Assembly: GCF_016756315.1 (NCBI RefSeq) | Contig: NZ_AP024235.1 | Coordinates: forward strand, 3,968,001 to 4,032,000 | Reading direction: 5' to 3' | DNA length: 64,000 nucleotides | From: Alteromonas sp. KC3 | GTDB taxonomy: Bacteria; Pseudomonadota; Gammaproteobacteria; Enterobacterales; Alteromonadaceae | Shown: piece after piece, positions 1-8,421 of the stretch | How the letters are laid out: each line of letters opens with the position of its first letter | How positions within the stretch are numbered: the first letter of the stretch is position 1 | Program-made: the position numbers and the translations under genes | Notes under the pieces: generated by a model | Told to the model about the DNA's origin: nothing | Seen by the model: the letters and a program-made list of their open reading frames with translations, nothing else | Database searches by the model: none

Positions 1-188
1 GGGTTTTCAACGATAAACTGTGCCATATCCTTATAGGCCCGAGCATGTTCTCGGTAAGAGAGTTGTGTATGAATATGCATTGGGTCGACCTCAGTAGCAG
101 AATCGCAACTATAGCGGTCAGGTTGAACAAAAAAAGTTAACTTTGCCCCATTAGGTATGCCAAATGAAACAAAGGTATCACAAACCAT
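1..188 (-). CDS. Partial protein of unknown function, cut by the left edge
   Basis: A reverse-strand frame stays open from an ATG at 188 to the edge, giving about 62 residues. I do not recognise the family. The peptide looks protein-like, with a hydrophobic first half, two cysteines (near residues 3 and 28) and a basic amphipathic stretch (SYREHARAYKDMAQF) near the edge. A second ATG at 80 has a better ribosome binding site (GAGG, about 8 bases upstream), whereas the ATG at 188 has none. The true start could therefore be 80, which would leave only 26 visible residues. A stop codon lies in frame just upstream of 188. It points the same way as the esterase gene downstream. Confidence 0.4.
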   Translation of the reverse strand, partial: MVCDTFVSFGIPNGAKLTFFVQPDRYSCDSATEVDPMHIHTQLSYREHARAYKDMAQFIVEN

Positions 189-279
189 ACGAAGAGAAAG
201 TGATTGTCATAAGAGGCTGGCGCTTTCTGCGTAAGCGAAACCATAAACACAAAGCGATGAAAACACGTGCTTAATTAAC

Positions 280-1542
280 TTATTTCTTTGTAGATTTAAG
301 GTTGTTCAAAGCCTCTTCAAAAATCATCACTCTGTGATCGTTATTTCTTCGGGCTAATTCCAGCGCTTTCTTACGATGTTTTAGCGCCATATCCTTTTCG
401 CCTTTGGCCAAATACAAATCAGCAAGTGTGTCATAAGCATTACCAGAGTGGGGATACAAAGACAGCCAATACTGCACAATGGCTTCAGCCTCAGTGTAGC
501 GTTCTTCATTTATTAAAACGTACACTATGCGTTTTAAGCGATTTCGATTGTAAAATCTTTCACCCTTGGGAAGCGCCATAAAGCCATATTGCTCACTCAA
601 CTCAGAAAAGTGAGCTTTAATATTACGAAGCGTGGCGCCATTTTCCCCAGCAACAAAATTGCGATAGTTAACATCCCATCTCTGAGCAGGAAAGATAAGT
701 TCAAACCCTGACATTATTGCTGGCAAAACCGCCGCATAGGACTGCTTGTCGATTAATTCCCATTTGAACGAGACCTTTTGGGGCAAATATGGCGACAATG
801 CTCTTTCTAGCTTTTCGTAGTCATCCACAATCTTAGGGTTACGAGCCGCGCCACCTTCCGGCATTGATATATATAGATATCGCTTGTCTTCTGGCTGCTG
901 CCTTACCGACTCTATTACTTTGTCAAAGATTGTTTCTTTACCGTAACCAACCGCTTTAAAGTCCGCTTGATTAATGACTATGTAACCAGAAAAAAGATGT
1001 GGCTGTTTCCAGAAGCTATGTAAGGTAAAACTTGCAGAAGGAGACAGTCCTATGAGCACTTTGAAGTTCGCTATTCGGTAGTTCTCTTCCAGAAAAGGGA
1101 GAACCTCATGTTGAATGAACGATAGGTATTGATCTTCTTTTCCACCAAACCACAAAGGATCACCGTTAGCGTTTATGGGTTTAGGGGTCATGTCTCTTCT
1201 GGTATCAGGTGCATTTTGAATGCCCACAACAATCGCCTCTGGCATTTGACTGTTCATCGCTTGAAATTGTGCAAATCCAGAAACACTGTGAAACAGCAAT
1301 TCGCCATCTAGAACAACAATAAGCGGGTATGTAACCTTAGAGCCAGTTTCCAAATAATTGACCGGTAGTGAAACATCAATTGTCCGCTTCCCCTTCAGAC
1401 TGTGCGACTCTATGACATGTCGAGATACATTACTAAATGCGCTTTGGCTTTGTGAATTATAAATATCGTGCGACTCATTGGCGTTAGTTTTTGAGGCACT
1501 AACCAAGATGGTAAGGAAAATCCCAAACGTAATATAGCGCAT
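280..1542 (-). CDS. Exported esterase-family alpha/beta hydrolase with C-terminal TPR
   Basis: A 420-residue protein with an N-terminal signal peptide (about residues 1-21). Residues 50-290 look like the Esterase/IroE-type alpha/beta hydrolase family (siderophore or feruloyl esterase-like): PLIVVLDGE forms the early strand and the nucleophile elbow is GLSPSA, putting the likely catalytic serine at 167. The usual last glycine of GxSxG is replaced by Ser169. Residues about 345-405 form TPR-like helices (YPHSGNAYDTLADLYLAKG). Known members hydrolyse ester bonds in the periplasm; the substrate here is unknown. It is monocistronic, reading toward the partial gene at the left edge. I am confident of the fold, not of the substrate. 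Confidence 0.8.
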   Translation of the reverse strand: MRYITFGIFLTILVSASKTNANESHDIYNSQSQSAFSNVSRHVIESHSLKGKRTIDVSLPVNYLETGSKVTYPLIVVLDGELLFHSVSGFAQFQAMNSQMPEAIVVGIQNAPDTRRDMTPKPINANGDPLWFGGKEDQYLSFIQHEVLPFLEENYRIANFKVLIGLSPSASFTLHSFWKQPHLFSGYIVINQADFKAVGYGKETIFDKVIESVRQQPEDKRYLYISMPEGGAARNPKIVDDYEKLERALSPYLPQKVSFKWELIDKQSYAAVLPAIMSGFELIFPAQRWDVNYRNFVAGENGATLRNIKAHFSELSEQYGFMALPKGERFYNRNRLKRIVYVLINEERYTEAEAIVQYWLSLYPHSGNAYDTLADLYLAKGEKDMALKHRKKALELARRNNDHRVMIFEEALNNLKSTKK

Positions 1543-1685
1543 CCGTTACTCCACGTAGGCAATTAGTAGAATTGCTTTTTAATAGCAATCTCTTAGGTCT
1601 CACTACCTTATCGATAATTGGTCTGGGTTAAGTAGAAAATAGATGAATACGCGTTTTTGAAGGATTAAAACGCGCATTTAAAGAC

Positions 1686-2267
1686 TTAAGCCTGGCTTTG
1701 GGACTTTTCCCAAATCCGTGCATTTATCATAATCAAGTCACACACTGGATCTTTGATTTCACAGTAAGCGTCTCTATCAAATCTAGTGTGCTTAGATAAC
1801 GACTGCTTCAATCTGGCATAGGCTGTCGCCGATTCAGGATGATTTCTCAGAAAATCTCTGAATAACAGCGCATATTTATAATTTTTAGCACCTACTCTTC
1901 GAATATGAATGTTCGCTTTAAAGCGCCATCGATGAGTTACCCCCTGTAAGTAAATTTTTTTCCATTCATTTTCATCAGATTCGCTTGGCGGCAGGTGATC
2001 TTCACTTAGATAAGCGCTTGAGAAACCAAAGTCTTGTAAGGCAGCGTTGATTACTTCGCAAACCTCATCTGAAACTTCTTTTACGCCGATTTGAATATCA
2101 ATGCGATCTTTGGACGGCATATTTTGAATGGCGGTAGAACCAATATGCTCGATGCAAACAGCTAGTGTGCCCAAGGCGAAGCTTAGATCTTTTTTTGCCT
2201 GTTCAAATTGTTTAAGCCAAATTTCCTGATAGGGAATGATATCAATAGGGTCGCGTTTCATTTTCAT
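1686..2267 (-). CDS. GrpB-like nucleotidyltransferase-fold protein
   Basis: The core has the GrpB/UPF0157 pattern: IDIIPYQEIWLKQFEQ near the start, then IEHIGSTAIQNMPSKD, which corresponds to the HxGSTSVPGLxxKxxxD signature, followed by IDIQIGV. The family belongs to the nucleotidyltransferase superfamily and its cellular role is poorly defined. I start at the ATG at 2267 (another at 2261), because family members begin just before the I-x-PY-xxxW segment and total about 170-190 residues. The frame is open back to a GTG at 2345, which would add 26 hydrophobic residues atypical of the family. None of these starts has a convincing ribosome binding site. No partner is evident. Confidence 0.7.
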   Translation of the reverse strand: MKMKRDPIDIIPYQEIWLKQFEQAKKDLSFALGTLAVCIEHIGSTAIQNMPSKDRIDIQIGVKEVSDEVCEVINAALQDFGFSSAYLSEDHLPPSESDENEWKKIYLQGVTHRWRFKANIHIRRVGAKNYKYALLFRDFLRNHPESATAYARLKQSLSKHTRFDRDAYCEIKDPVCDLIMINARIWEKSQSQA

Positions 2268-2453
2268 TCTAAGGGGGTTCAGCCAATAGTGTTTGGACAA
2301 AAAGTCTAGGGGGAATGGTAGCCATGTCAATACTATGGTGATCACAATATCGTTCTACTTGTGTTCCTCCATGCATTTATGCATAACTTATATACACCTT
2401 TAGCGATTATTCAAAAATGAATTTGATCATAAAATCGTCCCTCGATAACTAAA

Positions 2454-2873
2454 TTGGGGCGTAGAAGTGTGATTTTTTTTAATAAAGTAGATGAGAAGTC
2501 TTTGTTATCTACACTTTGGATAGTGGCGGCAGTAAACCATATAATAGGTTTTACGCTTTTGACGCCCCACTCAACATTCAATATTGAGAGCATGGCAATT
2601 AGCCTAATGAATGATACTTTTAACCTCTTGCTTTATTTGCAGCTTGGGATGAGTATAGCGAGCAGGTTATGTTCAACCAATGCAAATGCAATCAGTAGCT
2701 TTTTTGTCTCAGTAATTTCTTTGGGTTTTCTATTTCTGTCACTCGAAATGAAAATTCATGTGATTGTGCATACATTTATAAGTATTATGACTTTATCCTA
2801 TATTATTTGGGTCGCATGTTTGCAGACTTTTGTAGGCAAGTGGATACTCATTTTGACGCCTCCAGGTAGGTGA
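2454..2873 (+). CDS. Small four-helix membrane protein, unknown
   Basis: A 139-residue hydrophobic protein with about four predicted membrane helices (starting near LLSTLWIVAAVNHIIGF). By eye it resembles the DUF6326-type family, whose members begin with an LSTLWIFVxxN segment, and it also resembles the convergent gene at 2940-3335. The first possible start is TTG at 2454; GTG at 2469 is an alternative with a weak GGGGCG motif upstream. It is followed by a hairpin shared with the convergent gene. No function can be assigned. Confidence 0.5.
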   Translation: MGRRSVIFFNKVDEKSLLSTLWIVAAVNHIIGFTLLTPHSTFNIESMAISLMNDTFNLLLYLQLGMSIASRLCSTNANAISSFFVSVISLGFLFLSLEMKIHVIVHTFISIMTLSYIIWVACLQTFVGKWILILTPPGR

Positions 2874-2891
2874 GACCAAACATTGGTCTTT

Positions 2892-2920
2892 AGCGTGTGG
2901 TGTTATCACACGCTTATCTT
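2892..2920. terminator. Hairpin between convergent genes
   Basis: An 8-bp perfect stem (AGCGTGTG with CACACGCT) and a 7-base loop, followed on the + strand by TATCTTATTT. It lies between the stop of the + strand membrane protein gene and the stop of the - strand one, so it probably ends the first. The T-tract is only moderate. Confidence 0.55.
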
Positions 2921-2939
2921 ATTTCAGCCCCCAAAACAC

Positions 2940-3335
2940 TCAATCTTCTCGTCTAATTAATAATTTGATATTCCCATAAAGAATAAACGCAATAGTCAGA
3001 CTTTTGAACGCGGCAAATGCCCAATCATCCATATCGTGGGGAGACTCAAACCAAATTCCAGCAAAAGTTGTAATGCCAACAAAAATACTTAGCTTGCAGT
3101 AATTTCTAAGTCTTAGAAAAAACGGCAATACAAACATCAGCAGCGGCATTTGCAGTACGAAAGCGGCGATAAAAAGTGTGTACTCAGATACTTGCACCCC
3201 ATTGGAAAGTCCTAAATTCATGTTTTCGATTACACCTGGTCGAAGAAACTCGTGGATGTCTCGAAAAAGCGTGTTGAATAGAACGAATACCCAAAGCGAT
3301 GAAAATTGCAGTTTTTGATTAATTGAATTGTTCAT
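2940..3335 (-). CDS. Small membrane protein resembling DUF6326
   Basis: A 131-residue protein with about four membrane helices: 12-28, 50-75, 80-98 and 105-125. The N-terminal FSSLWVFVLFNTLFRDI and the later FVLQMPLLMFVLPFFLRLRN match my memory of the DUF6326 pattern (LSTLWIFVxFNYLYAD, then an xIPIxMxLLSRxL helix). The function of that family is unknown. It lies downstream of the LysR regulator gene in the same direction, 137 bases away. Similarity to the convergent gene at 2454-2873 suggests an old duplication. Confidence 0.6.
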   Translation of the reverse strand: MNNSINQKLQFSSLWVFVLFNTLFRDIHEFLRPGVIENMNLGLSNGVQVSEYTLFIAAFVLQMPLLMFVLPFFLRLRNYCKLSIFVGITTFAGIWFESPHDMDDWAFAAFKSLTIAFILYGNIKLLIRRED

Positions 3336-3472
3336 TAAATACTCCCTAAGTCAAAAGGGCATTTTAATGAATTTATTGGGGAGAGATTATGTCTATTAAC
3401 GTATAATTCTCATGCGTTTTTTTATGTTGGAACTCCCGCATAAAAGCGGATTAATCTGACTCAGGTTTAATC

Positions 3473-4369
3473 TCAAAGTTTTGATTCAATCAGAAGTTCG
3501 GCAAAGAAATCGAAAACAAGCTTTATTCGTTTAGTACTGTAGAGCGCGCGCGTTGTTACCAACCATGTGGGCACGGTAAAGTTTCCGTTCGGAAGCGGTA
3601 TCTCAACCAACTCCGGCCAAAAGCTTGCTGTTATGTTATCCATTAGCCCAGCTCCAATACCGCGTTTGATCGCTTCAAATCCAAAAACACCAACATTAGA
3701 GGTGCACGCGATATTCTGTTCACTCAGTTGCAGTCCAACGTTCGCATAATACATTAAAGAGGCATCTACGTTGCCATATCCCACAAATGGAAGATCAGCG
3801 AATTTGTTGTCTGCTATGCAGAGTTCGTAACTCTCTGCAATATCGGCGCGCGCAAATAATCCTGCGCTCACACCAGCTGCGCGACGAACTACTAGGTCTT
3901 GGTCTTTTGGTTCTACATGACGAATAGCAATGTTAGCTTGGTTTCCTATCAAATCCGCAGTGCCATCAGACGCATGCACATCTACAGAAAGTTCAGGAAA
4001 TTTCTCTCTTATTTGTTCAACAAATCCCGGCAGATGGTAGGTACACAAAGCGATACTAGCCGAAATGCTCACTCTGCCATAAGAACTCTTTTTCTGTTCG
4101 GACACTTTAATAGATATTCCAAATGCTGCTTCACGCATGGCCACAGCCATGTCAATTAAAGCACGCCCGCCTTCTGTAATCACCAGTTTGCGCGAGCTTC
4201 TTTCAAAGATCAGAATTCCTAGTTGTTCCTCCAGTGCAGATATTTGTCTGCTAAGCGTTGGTTGGGATTGCTTTAGTAGTTCGGAGGCGGCAGAAAAGGA
4301 GCCTGACTCATAAACAGCCAGAAGAGTTTTAATTTGATTCCAATCAAATGAAACATCTCTCCATTCCAT
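3473..4369 (-). CDS. LysR-family transcriptional regulator
   Basis: A 298-residue protein of normal LysR length. Residues 9-70 hold the winged helix-turn-helix (IKTLLAVYESGSFSAASELL, then QPTLSRQISALEEQLG). Residues 95-295 form the periplasmic-binding-fold effector domain, beginning YGRVSISASIALCTYHLPGF. LysR proteins bind DNA as tetramers and respond to a small molecule. The nearest downstream gene encodes the DUF6326-like membrane protein, and a divergent target is not obvious because the upstream neighbour is also on the reverse strand. The effector and regulon cannot be read from sequence. Confidence 0.9.
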   Translation of the reverse strand: MEWRDVSFDWNQIKTLLAVYESGSFSAASELLKQSQPTLSRQISALEEQLGILIFERSSRKLVITEGGRALIDMAVAMREAAFGISIKVSEQKKSSYGRVSISASIALCTYHLPGFVEQIREKFPELSVDVHASDGTADLIGNQANIAIRHVEPKDQDLVVRRAAGVSAGLFARADIAESYELCIADNKFADLPFVGYGNVDASLMYYANVGLQLSEQNIACTSNVGVFGFEAIKRGIGAGLMDNITASFWPELVEIPLPNGNFTVPTWLVTTRALYSTKRIKLVFDFFAELLIESKL

Positions 4370-4505
4370 TTTTAACCCTTGAACAATAATGAGTGATGCA
4401 TTTAATCCGCGACTATGAAAATCATGCTAGCTGGCTTTGCTTGAATTGTCTATTGCGTCTAATAAAATTGAAACCACAGCGGGCATTGTTATTCGCTGAC
4501 TGTTC

Positions 4506-5147
4506 CTACATAGACGCCTTTTGACATACGATGAACATACTTTTGTCGGACGGACTGCGCCAACTTTCAAGTATTTTGAATCCAGCGGTAGTTAGCTCAT
4601 CTACCCATTGAGAAGCGCTAAAAACATGAATGTAAGGTATTTTTCGGAATATTTTTGAAATTGCGTTGAAAAAGTATATTAGGTACGGAGTTCTATCTGC
4701 AAAGCAATGTGTTGATGAAACAAAAATACCGCCAGGTTTAACTGTTTTGTAAATTTCCTCTAGCAAATTCCCACGGTTGTCTAGGAGGTGAATTAAATTA
4801 AGTGCTAGCACCATATCAAAAGATCCTATGGAACATGCTGAAACGGCATCCTGTTGAATGAATCTAATGTTGGTCTGCTGCTTCTCAGTTACTCTTCGTC
4901 GTGCAATCTCAATCATTTGCTGTGAGTAGTCAGTCGCAATCACATAGCCAGCATGTTCCGAATGGGATAATGCTGTCATTCCTGAACCACATCCGAGCTC
5001 TAGTACACATGATTTGGAAGTCAGATAATGACGTGTTCGTTCCAATTTTTTTTCATAGGCGTGCATGTCTTTTATAGGTTTCACAGCATAACTTTTCGCG
5101 TGTTTATTCCAGAACGTCTGTCCATCTGTATTCATAGTGGCACTCAA
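4506..5147 (-). CDS. Class I SAM-dependent methyltransferase
   Basis: A 213-residue protein with the Methyltransf_11 fold. The SAM-binding motif I is VLELGCGSG (about residues 48-56), an acidic residue ends strand 2 (VIATDYSQQMIEIA), and the motif following the third strand is FDMVLALNLIHLL. The N-terminal FWNKHAKSYA is typical of UbiE/bioC-like small-molecule methyltransferases. The substrate is not predictable. It is transcribed away from the outer-membrane-like gene at 5300 across a 152-base divergent intergenic region. It stands alone. Confidence 0.85.
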   Translation of the reverse strand: MSATMNTDGQTFWNKHAKSYAVKPIKDMHAYEKKLERTRHYLTSKSCVLELGCGSGMTALSHSEHAGYVIATDYSQQMIEIARRRVTEKQQTNIRFIQQDAVSACSIGSFDMVLALNLIHLLDNRGNLLEEIYKTVKPGGIFVSSTHCFADRTPYLIYFFNAISKIFRKIPYIHVFSASQWVDELTTAGFKILESWRSPSDKSMFIVCQKASM

Positions 5148-5299
5148 TTTACATTGCTAACTCTCACAAGATTGTAAAAGTAAAACTGCAGCCCGTTAAC
5201 GCATAAATTAACATAGATGCTATGCAAAAATGTGTATGCACATAGGGTCCATTTACCTCTAGACTGGCGGCGTTTTTTTGTACAGTTGAAGGTAATCTC

Positions 5300-5836
5300 A
5301 TGAAAAAAAAGTTTATTCCACTTATTTGTCTGTTCGTCTCGCCGCTTTCCTTAGCGGATTGGTCTATTGGTTTAGACTATGCGGTTTTGAAAGACGATTA
5401 TATTTTGTCCGATGAGTTTTCATCCAATATTCTTCTTTTACAGGGAGGGTATCATTATCCGATCAACGAGCAATTTTATGTTTCAACTCAGAGCTCTATT
5501 CTACTGCATTCTGATAGTGAACAAGGTATATTTAGTTTTTCAGATTTTGAAAGCGATATCGATGAAATCAAACTAGATTCGTTCTTCAGTCAAGACATTC
5601 GTATGGGGTTTAATGTAACTCAATCATTTTCGGTTTACGGTGGACTTGTTTACGCTGATGTTTCGCTACTATTCTCTGGCGCCGGTTCTTTGATCAGTAA
5701 GCGCGAAGAAAGCGCCATAGATATTTTGTTCGGGCTTGAATGGAACCCTATAAATAAAGTGTTTTTTGATGCATCTTTTTCGGATACAGGAGATCTTGGA
5801 AGCGTACTTAAATTTGGTATCAAATACCGTTTGTGA
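5300..5836 (+). CDS. Exported beta-barrel-like outer-membrane protein
   Basis: A 178-residue protein with a clear signal peptide (MKKKFIPLICLFVSPLSLA). The mature part alternates polar and hydrophobic residues in short strands (FYVSTQSSILL, FSVYGGLVYADVSLLF, VFFDASFSDT, SVLKFGIKYRL) as in small eight-stranded OmpA/OmpW-type barrels. The C-terminus ends in a beta-signal-like strand with terminal Leu rather than Phe. No specific family is recognised. It is preceded by AGGTAATCTC, which serves as the ribosome binding site. Confidence 0.65.
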   Translation: MKKKFIPLICLFVSPLSLADWSIGLDYAVLKDDYILSDEFSSNILLLQGGYHYPINEQFYVSTQSSILLHSDSEQGIFSFSDFESDIDEIKLDSFFSQDIRMGFNVTQSFSVYGGLVYADVSLLFSGAGSLISKREESAIDILFGLEWNPINKVFFDASFSDTGDLGSVLKFGIKYRL

Positions 5837-6405
5837 TCGCGTACAAAATCACCGGAGAGCTTTGACATCAAGCTATTTAGAGCCCTTCAGAGTCGGATCG
5901 TTAATTGCAACTCATTGTGCCTTGACGTTTAAATTTTGCAGTATTCTAGTTGAAAGCTTTCTGTTGATTTTTTACCGCATAAAATTGATTAAATCGCTGT
6001 GCTAGTGATTCATAGCCTAGCGTCTTTCTCCGCCTTTAATTTAGCTGTCTTGCGACACCAATGAGCTTTTGTTGACTGCGCAAATAAGTTATTGTTTTTT
6101 TGGCGAAATACTGCCTCGACAAAAACCCTTCTCTACACTATTGAGAGGAACCGAAACTATGCTACGTCTCAGTGATGTGCCAACGCGTTTTTAATATTGG
6201 CACACATATTCAATTTATTTTTAGCCTTTATAGCGTTCAAAATGATTTCGGCAGATACCATTTGCGTACATATCAGCCTTTCAAGCAAATTTGATCAACT
6301 CACCCCAGTAATCCAAACCCACCTAATGTGAGTCTTATCACCATGAGTGAGATTGAGAGAAGATCTATCAACCTTCATGAGAATCCACAACTAAGACAAT
6401 AAATG
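5837..6405. other. Long intergenic region with no gene seen
   Basis: About 570 bases between the outer-membrane-like gene and the FNR box. The forward frame at 5766-6005 has no ribosome binding site, and its product looks like translated non-coding DNA. I see no hairpin with a T-tract and no small ORF with good start signals. Confidence 0.4.
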
Positions 6406-6419
6406 TTGATCTAAATCAA
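6406..6419 (+). promoter_or_regulatory. FNR/Anr box upstream of the regulator-cydAB operon
   Basis: TTGATCTAAATCAA matches the FNR consensus TTGAT-N4-ATCAA at every fixed position. It is centred at 6412.5, 58 bases before the start codon of the GbsR-like gene. An FNR-type protein bound here would activate or repress the bd-oxidase operon as oxygen falls. The start of transcription is not determined. Confidence 0.85.
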
Positions 6420-6469
6420 ACCACATTATAAACTTTCAGTAATTTCTGAAACTTCAGCAGGTAAAAAAT

Positions 6470-7027
6470 ATGAAGATGACTCCGCTTATCACGTCTGCGG
6501 TTATGCACTTTGGGGAAATGGGTAGCCGATGGGGTTTTAATCGCACTGTTGGGCAAATATTGGCGCTTATTGTGCTGAATGAGGAGCCCATTTCAGCACA
6601 GGAAATTGCTGACGCACTGAATATTTCTCGTGGGAATACTAGTATGGGCCTCAAAGAATTGCAGTCGTGGCGCTTAGTAAAACAGCACCTGGTCCCCGGT
6701 GAACGCAAAGAATTCTTTGTTCCAGCCGGTGATATATGGACATTGGCTAATCGCGTTTTTGAAGAGCGAAGAAAACGAGAAATCGACCCTACTATGAGTT
6801 TGCTGCGCGACCTTCTTCTCGACACGCCAGCAAATGAAAAAGAAGCCAATGCGCAAGATAAACTGAACGAAATTCACGATTTACTCGAATCAATTACGGC
6901 ATGGTCTGAAGAACTTCAGAATCTTGGGCCTGAAAAGCTAAATACGTTGATGAAGCTTGGCGCTGGTGTAGGCCGCATGCTTGAGCTTAAGGATAAGCTT
7001 CTTCCGGGGAAAAACAGCGTTAACTAA
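6470..7027 (+). CDS. GbsR/MarR-family transcriptional regulator
   Basis: A 185-residue protein with a MarR-type winged helix in the N-terminal half (ISAQEIADALNISRGNTSMGLKELQSW, residues about 43-69). A basic wing follows (VPGERKEFF), then a helical C-terminal part. The start MKMTPLITSAVMHFGEMG and overall length match the GbsR subfamily. The stop lies 11 bases before cydA, so it is in the operon and probably autoregulates together with FNR. AGG sits 8 bases before the ATG. The ligand is unknown. Confidence 0.85.
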   Translation: MKMTPLITSAVMHFGEMGSRWGFNRTVGQILALIVLNEEPISAQEIADALNISRGNTSMGLKELQSWRLVKQHLVPGERKEFFVPAGDIWTLANRVFEERRKREIDPTMSLLRDLLLDTPANEKEANAQDKLNEIHDLLESITAWSEELQNLGPEKLNTLMKLGAGVGRMLELKDKLLPGKNSVN

Positions 7028-7038
7028 GGGGGCCTTCT

Positions 7039-8412
7039 GTGGATGCATTCTTGCTGTCTCGATTACAATTTGCGTTAAATATTAGTTTTCATATTCTCTT
7101 CCCAACCATCACTATGGCGATGGGATGGTTTTTGTTTTATTTCAAAATGCGCTCTAACCTGTCTGGTCATCCCGTTTGGATGCGCATGTACCGATTTTGG
7201 GTCCGTGTGTTCGCATTAAGTTTCGCCCTAGGTGTTGTAAGTGGCGTAACCATGTCATTTCAATTTGGCACTAACTGGCCGGGATTTATGGAAAAAGTGG
7301 GCAATGTGGCAGGTCCATTACTTGGCTACGAAGTACTTACCGCCTTTTTCTTGGAAGCGACCTTTCTCGGTATTATGCTTTTTGGTATTCGCCGCGTGCC
7401 TAATTGGCTGCATACCGCTTCAACATTGATTGTTGCTATTGGTACGACAACGTCAGCGTTTTGGATATTGGCACTGAATAGTTGGATGCAAACGCCGCAG
7501 GGCTATGAGGTCATCGACGGCGTGGTGTATGCCACCAATTGGAAAGAGATTATTTTCAACCCTTCATTTCCTTACCGCTTTGTACACATGATGCTGGCAT
7601 CAGGCCTTACCGCTAGCTTCTTAATTGCGGGGCTTTCAGCCTACAGAATGCTTAAGGGCGATAATAAGCTAGCGCCAAAACTAGCACTCAAAACGGCCAC
7701 TTATACTGCTGCTGTGCTTATTCCTTTGCAAATATTTGCAGGTGATATGCATGGTTTAAATACCCTTGAACACCAGCCTCAGAAAGTCGCAGCGATGGAA
7801 GGCTTATGGGAAACAACTGAAGGCGCGCCTTTGCTTTTGTTTGCCATTCCCGATGAGAATGCGAAGGAGAACCACTTTGAAGTGCCTATTCCTTATGGAG
7901 CAAGCTTAATACTGACTCACGAACTAAAAGGCAAGATAAAAGGCTTAAACGAATTTGAAGGAGAGCATCCTCCCGTTGCGCCTGTATTCTTCGGCTTTCG
8001 CGTTATGGTCGGTATGGGCATGCTGATGTTACTTGTTTCATGGGTTGGTAGTGTTTACTTACTACGCAATAAGCCGCTCCCCACTTGGCTTAAGCGCACT
8101 TTTGCGGGTATGGCATTTAGCGGATGGGTTGCCACACTTGCGGGTTGGTATGTCACTGAAATAGGTCGTCAGCCTTACCTTGTCAGTGGCGTCTTAAAAA
8201 CAAGTGATGCCGTTACGCAGTTGCCACCCAGCAACATTGCGCTGTCATTTACCCTATATGTGGTTATTTATTCGGTATTGCTCGTGGCGTACATGGGAAC
8301 CTTAATGCTGATGTGTCGACGTGCGGTAGAGATTGAAGAGATCACGACTGAAGAGCGTGAAATCGCAAAAGCGAAAATGCAACCTACGAACCCAGACCCA
8401 GCAACGGTATAA
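7039..8412 (+). CDS. cydA: Cytochrome bd-type quinol oxidase subunit I (CIO type)
   Basis: The haem-bearing quinol-oxidising subunit of bd oxidase, which reduces O2 to water in the inner membrane without pumping protons. Conserved residues visible are His18 (SFHILFP), the Glu pair at about 98 and 106 in the GYEVLTAFFLEATFLG helix, and His183 (FPYRFVHMM). At 457 residues it is shorter than E. coli CydA (522) because the Q-loop is short, as in the cyanide-insensitive oxidase (CioA) branch. The family GRQPW motif reads GRQPY. It starts with GTG at 7039, with AGGGGG upstream, and is 11 bases from the regulator gene and 9 from cydB. Confidence 0.95.
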   Translation: MDAFLLSRLQFALNISFHILFPTITMAMGWFLFYFKMRSNLSGHPVWMRMYRFWVRVFALSFALGVVSGVTMSFQFGTNWPGFMEKVGNVAGPLLGYEVLTAFFLEATFLGIMLFGIRRVPNWLHTASTLIVAIGTTTSAFWILALNSWMQTPQGYEVIDGVVYATNWKEIIFNPSFPYRFVHMMLASGLTASFLIAGLSAYRMLKGDNKLAPKLALKTATYTAAVLIPLQIFAGDMHGLNTLEHQPQKVAAMEGLWETTEGAPLLLFAIPDENAKENHFEVPIPYGASLILTHELKGKIKGLNEFEGEHPPVAPVFFGFRVMVGMGMLMLLVSWVGSVYLLRNKPLPTWLKRTFAGMAFSGWVATLAGWYVTEIGRQPYLVSGVLKTSDAVTQLPPSNIALSFTLYVVIYSVLLVAYMGTLMLMCRRAVEIEEITTEEREIAKAKMQPTNPDPATV

Positions 8413-8421
8413 GGAACTAAC

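Noticed and set aside
5766..6005. A 79-codon forward frame after the outer-membrane-like gene
   Set aside because: It begins inside the preceding gene, has no ribosome binding site, and its product shows no protein-like pattern.
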